The notes beneath the pieces were generated by a model. It worked only from the letters and a program-made list of their open reading frames with translations. It was not told where the DNA came from and did not search any database. The position numbers and the translations under genes are program-made. A stretch of DNA of 21,997 nt, from the NCBI GenBank assembly GCA_902826155.1, contig CADEDU010000100.1, positions 1 through 21,997 of the forward strand, read 5' to 3'. The number at the start of each line of letters is the position of its first letter. Position 1 is the stretch's first letter. This stretch comes from an uncultured beta proteobacterium (GTDB lineage Bacteria; Pseudomonadota; Gammaproteobacteria; Burkholderiales; SG8-39). Shown here one piece after another: positions 16,413-21,997 of the stretch.

Positions 16413-17708
16413 ATGGCCCGCATCATCGGCGCGATCGCGACCTCGCATACCCCGACGATCGGCTTCGCGCACGATCGCAAGCAGCCCGACGACCCGGTGT
16501 GGGGGCCGATCTTCGCGGCGTACGCGCCGATCCGGAACTGGCTGCAGGAGAACAAACCCGACGCGCTGGTGATCGTCTACAACGATCACGTCACCTCTTT
16601 CTTCTTCGATCACTACTCGGCGTTCACGCTTGGCATCAGCGATCGCTATCCGGTGGCCGACGAAGGCGGCGGGCCGCGCGCACTGCCGCCGATCCGCGGG
16701 CATGCGGCGCTCGCGCAGCACATCGGCTACGGACTGGCGGCCGACGAGTTCGACCTGTCGTTCTTCCAGGGCCGGCCACTCGATCACGGCTGCTTCTCGC
16801 CGCTGTCGATGCTGATGCCGCACGAGGGCGAATGGCCGATTCCGATCGTGCCGCTGCAGATCGGCGTGCTGCAGTTCCCGATTCCGACGGCACGGCGCTG
16901 CTACAAGCTCGGCCAGGCGCTGCGGCGCGCGATCGAGAGCTATCCGCAGGATCTCAAGGTCGCGATCGTGGCCACCGGCGGGCTGTCGCATCAGGTGCAC
17001 GGCGAGCGCGCCGGGTTCAACAACACCGAGTGGGACATGAAGTTCCTCGAGCTGATCGAGAAGGATCCGGAACGTCTCACCGAGTTGACGCACGCCGACT
17101 ACGCGCGCCTCGGTGGCGTCGAGGGCGCCGAGGTGATCATGTGGCTGGCGATGCGCGGCGCCTTGTCGGCCAGTGTTCGTAAGATCCATCAGACCTACTA
17201 CCTGCCGTCGATGACCGGGATCGCCACTGCGATCTACGAGAATAGCGCGATCGATGCCGGCGTCGACACGGCTGCGAAAACGCGAGCGCGCATGGGCGAG
17301 CAGCTCGCCGGCGCCGAAGCGCTAGCGGGCACTTATCCGTTCACGCTGGAACGCAGTGCGCGCGGCTTTCGTCTGAACAGGTTCCTGCACGCTATGGTCG
17401 AGCCGTCGCACCGGCGGCGCTTCCTGGATGACGAGGTGGCTGCGATGACCGCGGCGGGTCTGACCAACGAAGAGCGCGAGATGGTCCGGCGCCGCGACTG
17501 GCGCGCGCTGATCCACTACGGCGCGAGTTTCTTCATGCTCGAGAAACTCGGCGCGGTGCTGGGCGTGTCGAACCTGCACATCTACGCCGCCATGCGCGGT
17601 CAGACGCTGGAAGAGTTCCAGAAGACGCGCAACGCGCCGGGCGCGCTCTACTCGGTGGCCGGCACCGATCCGGGCAGCGTGGCGTTCGAATCAACGAAGC
17701 AGGCATAG
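16413..17708 (+). CDS. galA: Gallate dioxygenase (fused LigB-LigA extradiol ring cleavage)
   Basis: This 431-residue Fe(II) enzyme cleaves gallate to 4-oxalomesaconate. The N-terminal part (about 1-280) is a LigB domain, with iron ligands expected at His12 (SHTPTIGF), His59 (YNDH) and Glu240, plus His124 (LDHGCFSP) and His193 (GGLSHQVHGERAGFNN) as active-site residues. The C-terminal part (about 320-425) is a LigA-like domain (RFLHAMVEPSHRRRFL to LEKLGAVLGVSNLHIYAAMRG). This B-then-A fusion, the length and the motifs match GalA/DesB gallate dioxygenases as I remember them rather than two-chain protocatechuate 4,5-dioxygenase. I chose the ATG at 16413, which follows GGAGAG. It stands alone on the plus strand, with no other gallate genes visible. 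Its right neighbour is convergent. Confidence 0.9.
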   Translation: MARIIGAIATSHTPTIGFAHDRKQPDDPVWGPIFAAYAPIRNWLQENKPDALVIVYNDHVTSFFFDHYSAFTLGISDRYPVADEGGGPRALPPIRGHAALAQHIGYGLAADEFDLSFFQGRPLDHGCFSPLSMLMPHEGEWPIPIVPLQIGVLQFPIPTARRCYKLGQALRRAIESYPQDLKVAIVATGGLSHQVHGERAGFNNTEWDMKFLELIEKDPERLTELTHADYARLGGVEGAEVIMWLAMRGALSASVRKIHQTYYLPSMTGIATAIYENSAIDAGVDTAAKTRARMGEQLAGAEALAGTYPFTLERSARGFRLNRFLHAMVEPSHRRRFLDDEVAAMTAAGLTNEEREMVRRRDWRALIHYGASFFMLEKLGAVLGVSNLHIYAAMRGQTLEEFQKTRNAPGALYSVAGTDPGSVAFESTKQA

Positions 17709-17768
17709 GTGATGCACTGAGGTGCGCGCCCGCAGATCGCCTCGAGTCGAAAACGAAGGGCGATGGAC

Positions 17769-18350
17769 TCAAACCTGCCGCACGGCGTCCGCTGGAGCAG
17801 ATGGTGCGGCCGGCTTCACGCAGAACCCCTGCGACGGAATGTCCAGCGCCGCATTGAACTTGCTCGACATGTTCTGGAACGCCACCAGCGCGGTGAATTC
17901 GATCAGCGTGTCCTCGTCGAAGAATTCACGCAGTCTGCCCACGAGCGGTTCGTCAACGACCTGACCGGTTTGCGTGACCGCTTCGGCGAACTCCAGCGCG
18001 GCGCGCTCAGCCGGCGTGAACAGATCGCTCGAGCGCCATTGCGCCACCGCCAGCGCCTTGTCCATCGAGCCGCCGCGTTCGGCGGCAATCGCGGCATTGA
18101 GATCGATGCAGAAGGCGCAGTGGTTGATCTGCGAGATGCGCGTTTGCACCAAAGAGCGGAGCACCGGATCGAGCGGCGAGCCGCGCCGGTCGAGCGCGCG
18201 ATAGAAACCCGCAAGCGCGAAGTAGAGCGAAGGCACGCGTGCCCAGGTCAGCGCCGGCAGCAGCAACGTTCCATAGCGCTTGCGCTGAAACCAGAACAGC
18301 GGGCGCAGATACCAGCGCACCCGTTCGATCGTCGGTTCGGGGATGTGCAT
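17769..18350 (-). CDS. AhpD-like carboxymuconolactone decarboxylase family protein
   Basis: This 193-residue helical protein carries a Cys78-x-x-Cys81 motif in INHCAFCIDLN, in the AhpD/CMD core (about 65-175). AhpD proteins use such cysteines as peroxidase or disulfide reductants. The His expected four residues after the second Cys in AhpD is Asn85 here, so the proton relay differs; some CMD relatives share this change. A region of about 60 residues precedes the core (RVRWYLRPLFWFQRKRYG). There is no clear ribosome site before the ATG at 18348. It is convergent with galA and points the same way as the DUF1232 gene. The function is unknown. Confidence 0.85.
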   Translation of the reverse strand: MHIPEPTIERVRWYLRPLFWFQRKRYGTLLLPALTWARVPSLYFALAGFYRALDRRGSPLDPVLRSLVQTRISQINHCAFCIDLNAAIAAERGGSMDKALAVAQWRSSDLFTPAERAALEFAEAVTQTGQVVDEPLVGRLREFFDEDTLIEFTALVAFQNMSSKFNAALDIPSQGFCVKPAAPSAPADAVRQV

Positions 18351-18411
18351 GGCGCCGTTCTACCGACGCCGGAGCCGCCCGCGCTTGCGTTGCGTCAAAG
18401 CACGGATGCGT

Positions 18412-18816
18412 TCAGCCCACTTCGGTGAGCAGCGCCACGATCGCGCGCACGATGAACCAGATCACCAGCAGCCAGATCAGCACGATCACCGCCGCAGCCA
18501 CCAGGGCGATGCGCGACCCGCGTCGGATCGCTTGAGGCGCGCGCTGCCGAGCGTCGGCCAGCACGTGCTCAGGGATCAGTCGCAGCGCGAAACGAATCGC
18601 CAGCGGCAGCAGGATCAGCTCATCGAGGTAACCCAGCACCGGTACGAAATCCGGAATGAGATCGATCGGGCTGATCGCGTAAGCAATGATCGCCAGCACC
18701 ACCAGCTTGGCCAGCCGAGGGGTACGCGGATCGCGCGCGGCGAGCCCCAGGGCGATCACCTCGTTCTTGAGCAGTCGCGCCCGTTCACGCAGACGCAGGA
18801 GCCAGAGCATCGCCAT
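18412..18816 (-). CDS. DUF1232 (YkvA-like) membrane protein
   Basis: This 134-residue protein contains the family signature AYAISPIDLIPDFVPVLGYLDELILLPLAI at about 45-74 (cite as SPIDLIPDFVPVLGYLD). It continues into a hydrophobic stretch, and a strong membrane helix lies at about 105-130. It is an inner-membrane protein of unknown function, and its length is usual for the family. Two in-frame ATGs two codons apart (18814 and 18808) are both possible starts, with only weak ribosome sites. It lies between the AhpD-like gene and sodC, in the same direction but with separating gaps. Confidence 0.88.
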   Translation of the reverse strand: MAMLWLLRLRERARLLKNEVIALGLAARDPRTPRLAKLVVLAIIAYAISPIDLIPDFVPVLGYLDELILLPLAIRFALRLIPEHVLADARQRAPQAIRRGSRIALVAAAVIVLIWLLVIWFIVRAIVALLTEVG

Positions 18817-18881
18817 CTGAAGTTGGGGTCGGAGTCCGCCGAGTCGCGTTCGCTGCGCAGTCCGACGCCGCAGGGCGGCTG

Positions 18882-18907
18882 AGGCGATGCGCGCTTGCGC
18901 ACCGCCT
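18882..18907. terminator. Hairpin just beyond sodC
   Basis: AGGCG-A-TGCGC pairs with GCGCA-C-CGCCT around a GCTT loop, giving ten pairs with one A/C mismatch. It begins eight bases beyond the sodC stop on the minus strand. It lacks a U-run, so it may be a weak terminator or an mRNA end stabiliser. Confidence 0.4.
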
Positions 18908-18914
18908 GGGTCGG

Positions 18915-19433
18915 TTACTGGCGTTGAATCACCGCGCAGGCGATGCGCGGGCCGGCGTTGCCGACGGGCTGCGATTTGTAGTCGTCGGGATCGCGGTGCA
19001 CGATGAGCCCCTTGCCGACAACGCTTGCCGGACCGTCGGCGACGGTGATCAGATCGAGTTCAACCTGCAATGTCGCACGCCCGTTGGCGTCGGCCCGCAG
19101 GTTCGGCATATCGCCGGCGTGCCGTTCGCTGTTCGCGTGATGGCCGTGGGGTTTGCCGAGCGGATTGAAATGCCCGCCGGCGCTCATGCCGTCGCCCGAG
19201 CTGCAGTCGCCCTTTTCGTGGACGTGGAAGCCGTGCTCGGCGTTGGGCTTGAGGCCACTGATTTCAGCCGTGACGATCACGCGATTGCCGCTTTGGACGA
19301 ACTTGGCCACACCCGCCGTTGCATTGCCCCGGGTGGGCTCGAGCTTGGCGATCGCAGACGCGCCGGAGGATGATCCGCCGGCACATCCCGCCAATCCGAT
19401 CATTGCAACGACACTCCCCAACAGCACACGCAT
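18915..19433 (-). CDS. sodC: Cu/Zn superoxide dismutase, lipoprotein form
   Basis: This 172-residue periplasmic enzyme converts superoxide to O2 and H2O2. The N-terminus is a lipoprotein signal with lipobox LAGC (Cys17), so the mature protein is lipid-anchored. Copper ligands are visible as His70 and His72 (FHVHEKGDC), His88 (GGHFNP) and His146. Zinc ligands come from His88, His97 or a neighbour, His105 and Asp108 (HAGDMPNL). The disulfide is expected between Cys77 and Cys166. I chose the ATG at 19431-19433, where AAAGGAG is well placed; the longer upstream reading is Arg-rich and not credible. It probably protects the envelope during aerobic aromatic metabolism, but no co-regulation is shown. 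Confidence 0.95.
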   Translation of the reverse strand: MRVLLGSVVAMIGLAGCAGGSSSGASAIAKLEPTRGNATAGVAKFVQSGNRVIVTAEISGLKPNAEHGFHVHEKGDCSSGDGMSAGGHFNPLGKPHGHHANSERHAGDMPNLRADANGRATLQVELDLITVADGPASVVGKGLIVHRDPDDYKSQPVGNAGPRIACAVIQRQ

Positions 19434-19454
19434 CACATCTCCTTTGATCTGGGT

Positions 19455-19640
19455 TTGTTCGGGCCGGAATCGTTCCGGCTTGCCGCAACGGCGAACATCG
19501 CAGAGGCGATGCGAGCGCAGCACGACAACCTCTATTTTGTCGGGTCCGACTCGTGGGCCGCCTCGACGATCCGCCGCAAGGCCCATGAGGCGGGCATCAA
19601 CGGCGCGTCGTCGAGCGCGGGGCACCGCGACCAGGAGCGC
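19455..19640 (+). pseudogene. Possible remnant of a coding sequence between sodC and the FDH operon
   Basis: This stretch has no assigned gene. On the plus strand one frame reads protein-like text (ANIAEAMRAQHDNLYFVGSD, then SWAASTIRRKAHEAGING) with mostly G or C in third codon positions, unlike the Arg-rich shadows typical here. It has no clear ribosome site, no recognised family, and runs into the antisense of the next gene. It could be a decayed fragment or chance. Confidence 0.25.
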
Positions 19641-19664
19641 TCGGTGCGATCAGCGCTTCGAGCA

Positions 19665-19955
19665 CTACTTCGTTGCGGCCTGGAATGGCCCGGGATCGGC
19701 GCAGGGCTTGGTCTCGGTGACCGGCAGGGCTTTGCCTTTGGCCTGCAGATCCCGCCCGTACCGCTCGGCCACGCGATCCATCGATCGGCACAACTGGTAG
19801 GCGTCGACTTTGGCGGCGTGGGCCGATTTCGCCGCCGCCTCCTGCGCCTTGGTCTTTTGCTCTTCGCTCAGTTGCGGCGCGGGCAGCTTGGCACCGACGG
19901 TTGCAGCCAGTGCCACGCCCGCGAGGCCGGCGATGAGTCGGATCGAGGTGGTCAT
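19665..19955 (-). CDS. Small exported protein at the end of the formate dehydrogenase operon
   Basis: This 96-residue protein starts at the ATG 19953-19955, preceded by GGAG. An N-terminal hydrophobic stretch (residues 6-21) followed by VGAKLPAPQLS suggests a signal peptide cleaved near residue 22. The mature part is a charged Ala/Lys-rich helix (EEQKTKAQEAAAKSAHAAKV) and holds two cysteines, Cys56 and Cys85, that could form a disulfide. I recognise no family. It begins 31 bases after the cytochrome b subunit stop, so it is likely co-transcribed and may act in the periplasm with the formate dehydrogenase. Confidence 0.72.
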   Translation of the reverse strand: MTTSIRLIAGLAGVALAATVGAKLPAPQLSEEQKTKAQEAAAKSAHAAKVDAYQLCRSMDRVAERYGRDLQAKGKALPVTETKPCADPGPFQAATK

Positions 19956-19986
19956 TCGCGCGTCTCCGATGGTTCGTCGATTGCGA

Positions 19987-21090
19987 TCATGCCTGAGCCT
20001 GGGCGCGCACCGAGCCACCCGCGCTCCCGTCGGGCTGCAGCGTGTCGGCGGCGATCTTGCCCGACTTGATGTCGTTGTAGAGCAGTTCGTGGTGTTCTTT
20101 CATCCACGTCTCGTCGACGTAGCCGGTGCGCATCGCCTGGTAGGCGCCGGCCACACCGATGGTGCCCATGTACACATGCCCGAGGAACCCGAGGATGAAC
20201 AGGATCGCACCGACGGCATGAACCATGTGGTACCACTGCATCGTCGCGCGTGTCTGCATGAAGTTGGGGAAGTCGAGCACCAGGCCACTTGCGCCGACAA
20301 CGATGCCAAGCAGCGTCAGCCCGCCCCAGAACCACGCCTTCTCACCGGCATTGAAGCGGTGCGAGGGCACGTGCTCGCCCGAGAACAGGCCGCCCAGCTT
20401 GCGGATCCACAGCCAGTCGCTCGGATGCGGCAGGTTGTTGCGCACGAAGGTGAAGAACAGCAGCAACGAGCAGACGACGAACACCGGGCCCACGAAGTTG
20501 TGCAGCAGTTTGCCCAGTTGGGTGATCCACGCGAACAGCGTCGGCCCGATGATCGGCAGCACCACGTACTTGCCGAACAGCATCAGCATGCCCGAGGCAG
20601 CGAGGATGACGAAGCTGATCGCCGTGCTCCAGTGGATGACGCGCTCGTACGATTTGAAGCGCAGCACCTTGCGCCCGGTGGGGGCCTGGTGCAACTGGAT
20701 CGTGCCCTTGCGCCAATAGAACAGCGCGATCAGTACCACCATGATCGAGATCGCCCAGCCGCCATAGCGCACGATGTAGTGGTTGCGGTACGCGCGCCAG
20801 GTTTCGCCGCCCGATTGGATCAACACGCCGGCTTCCGGTCCGCGCGCGGTCGTGTAGTGCTCTTTCTCCGAGCGCACGTCACGCCACACCGGCGCGTTGT
20901 TCAAAGGCTGCGTCTGTTGGCGCACCGCCTGGTCGAGCGATTGCGGCGCCGCCGGCGGGGTGCCGGCTTGGTTCGCTGGCTGGCTCGCCGACTGCTGCGC
21001 GTGCGCCGTCTGGGCGCCCAGCGTGACGGTGAAGACGGTCAGCGCGGCCAGCGCGAGCGCAACCGCCAGGCCGCGTGCGTTGTCGATCAT
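19987..21090 (-). CDS. Formate dehydrogenase gamma subunit (cytochrome b, FdoI/FdnI type)
   Basis: This 367-residue inner-membrane protein anchors a periplasmic formate dehydrogenase and passes electrons to quinone through b hemes. It has an N-terminal signal-like segment (likely cleavage after AHA at about 31) and about 80 periplasmic residues that FdnI lacks. The cytochrome b561-type core follows: ERVIHWSTAISFVILAASG, LLHNFVGPVF, WYHMVHAVGAILFILGFLGH (read in parts) and the typical GYVDETWMKEHHELLY tail. The His residues in those helices are the heme-ligand candidates. AAGGAGG lies eight bases before the ATG at 21088. A longer upstream reading is rejected. It follows the small lipoprotein gene after 95 bases. 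Confidence 0.92.
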   Translation of the reverse strand: MIDNARGLAVALALAALTVFTVTLGAQTAHAQQSASQPANQAGTPPAAPQSLDQAVRQQTQPLNNAPVWRDVRSEKEHYTTARGPEAGVLIQSGGETWRAYRNHYIVRYGGWAISIMVVLIALFYWRKGTIQLHQAPTGRKVLRFKSYERVIHWSTAISFVILAASGMLMLFGKYVVLPIIGPTLFAWITQLGKLLHNFVGPVFVVCSLLLFFTFVRNNLPHPSDWLWIRKLGGLFSGEHVPSHRFNAGEKAWFWGGLTLLGIVVGASGLVLDFPNFMQTRATMQWYHMVHAVGAILFILGFLGHVYMGTIGVAGAYQAMRTGYVDETWMKEHHELLYNDIKSGKIAADTLQPDGSAGGSVRAQAQA

Positions 21091-21185
21091 GTTGCGTTCC
21101 TCCTTGCCCGCCGGCTCGGGCCTGCAGGCCGCGGATTCACGGCGCTGTCGGCGAATCATTCGAATGGTCGGATCGAAACGCGCCG

Positions 21186-21437
21186 CTATTCGGTACGCGC
21201 GTACTCGTTCTGCGCCACGTTGCGATTCTTGATCGCGGTCTCCCACGAGGTCTTGTTGCCCTTCTCCCAGGTGGTGCCGCTCCAGGAATTCGGTGTGCTG
21301 TCCCACGGCCGCGTATCGGGCTTGCCCTGATACTGGCCGCGCTTGTAGACCACCGGTTCCTTGTCGGGCTCGCCGCAACCGCCGAGCAGCGCAAGCGTGA
21401 ACGCGCCCGCCAACACAACGATGCCGGCGCGGATCAT
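21186..21437 (-). CDS. Small lipoprotein between formate dehydrogenase subunit genes
   Basis: This 83-residue protein has a lipoprotein signal with lipobox LGGC (Cys21), then a polar Trp/Lys-rich domain (YKRGQYQGKPDTRPWDSTP; TTWEKGNKTSWETAIKNR) with no other cysteine. It is probably anchored in the envelope facing the periplasm. The ATG at 21435 overlaps the beta-subunit stop (TGATG), showing tight coupling; a GTG one codon earlier is also possible. The PDTRPWD and W-rich pattern recalls small proteins found in proteobacterial formate dehydrogenase operons, but I know of no defined function. Confidence 0.8.
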   Translation of the reverse strand: MIRAGIVVLAGAFTLALLGGCGEPDKEPVVYKRGQYQGKPDTRPWDSTPNSWSGTTWEKGNKTSWETAIKNRNVAQNEYARTE

Positions 21438-21997
21438 CACGACTTACCTGACGGGGCGGGCGCTGCGGGCTTCTGATCGGGTTTGCCGTACGCCGTGCCC
21501 CAACCCCAGATCTCCGAACCCTTGCCGCGCTTCAACACGCGCTGCCGGTAGATGTCGGCCACGACGTCGGCGTCACCGGCGAGCAGCGCCTTGGTCGAAC
21601 ACATTTCGGCACAGGCCGGCAGCTTGCCTTGCGCGAGACGATTCGAGCCGTACTTGGTGAACTCGTCTTTGGAGTTGTCCTTTTCCGGGCCGCCCGCGCA
21701 GAACGTGCACTTGTCCATCTTGCCGCGCATGCCGAACGCACCGGCCTGCGGGAACTGCGGCGCACCGAACGGGCACGCATAGAAACAGTAACCGCAGCCG
21801 ATGCACAGATCCTTGTCGTGCAGCACCACGCCTTCTTCGGTGCGATAGAAGCAATCGACCGGACACACCGCCATGCAAGGCGCATCCGAGCAATGCATGC
21901 AGGCGACCGAAATCGATTTCTCGCCCGGCACGCCGTCGTTGACGGTCACGACGCGGCGGCGGTTGACGCCCCACGGAACCTCGTTCTCGCTCTTGCA
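21437..21997 (-). CDS. fdh3B: Formate dehydrogenase FDH3-type beta subunit (4Fe-4S), 5' end beyond the window
   Basis: The last 186 residues are present and the frame stays open to the window edge. The protein relays electrons from the catalytic alpha subunit to the cytochrome b through 4Fe-4S clusters. Visible cluster motifs are CMHCSDAPCMAVCP, CIGCGYCFYACPFGAP, KCTFCAGG and CAEMCSTKAL. The text at the edge, CKSENEVPWGVNRRRV, is the segment after the first cluster motif in this family, so only a short N-terminal part is missing. The GTG at 21947 is not the real start, because homologous sequence continues upstream of it. The alpha subunit gene should lie just outside the window. Confidence 0.93.
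   Translation of the reverse strand, partial: CKSENEVPWGVNRRRVVTVNDGVPGEKSISVACMHCSDAPCMAVCPVDCFYRTEEGVVLHDKDLCIGCGYCFYACPFGAPQFPQAGAFGMRGKMDKCTFCAGGPEKDNSKDEFTKYGSNRLAQGKLPACAEMCSTKALLAGDADVVADIYRQRVLKRGKGSEIWGWGTAYGKPDQKPAAPAPSGKS

Noticed and set aside
21091..21378. N-terminal extension of the cytochrome b subunit
   Set aside because: The ATG at 21088 has a strong ribosome site followed by a signal-like segment, and the extension overlaps the small lipoprotein gene.

Overview
This GC-rich window with dense, overlapping operons looks like a chromosomal segment of a betaproteobacterium (Burkholderiales or Rhodocyclales type). That is inferred from gene content: aerobic benzoyl-CoA (box) genes, a LivHMGF-type transporter beside benzoate-CoA ligase, a two-subunit PHA synthase, a fused gallate dioxygenase and an FDH3-like formate dehydrogenase. 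The species cannot be named from the sequence alone.

Layout. 1-3623 (all minus): hemerythrin-domain protein, zinc alcohol dehydrogenase, PhaE-like subunit, class III PhaC and a truncated alpha/beta hydrolase, tightly packed. 3729-8177 (minus): boxC-boxB-boxA. 8178-8574: a divergent control region with two mirror-image promoters. 8575-16034 (plus): benzoate-CoA ligase, periplasmic binding protein, two permeases, two ATPases, an unrecognised helical protein and a benzoyl-CoA-type thioesterase, closed by a strong bidirectional terminator. 16157-16233 (minus): tRNA-Arg(ACG). 16413-17708 (plus): gallate dioxygenase. 17769-19433 (minus): AhpD-like protein, DUF1232 membrane protein and Cu/Zn superoxide dismutase. 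19665-21997 (minus): a formate dehydrogenase operon (beta subunit cut by the window end, small lipoprotein, cytochrome b subunit, small exported protein).

How it works together. Benzoate or a relative is taken up by the ABC transporter and activated to benzoyl-CoA. BoxA/BoxB epoxidise the ring with O2 and BoxC opens the epoxide, releasing formate and 3,4-dehydroadipyl-CoA semialdehyde. The thioesterase probably relieves CoA trapping. The formate dehydrogenase could oxidise the released formate, and surplus acyl-CoA carbon could go to polyhydroxyalkanoate. The semialdehyde dehydrogenase (BoxD) and the usual regulator (BoxR) are not in the window.

The most striking unannotated structure is in the boxC/bclA divergent region. 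Both promoters have a GCA-N6-TGC box abutting the -35 element and a second such box (or a one-base variant) over the -10 element, in exactly the same register and 32 bp apart. I found no CRISPR array, insertion sequence, phage gene or defence system.
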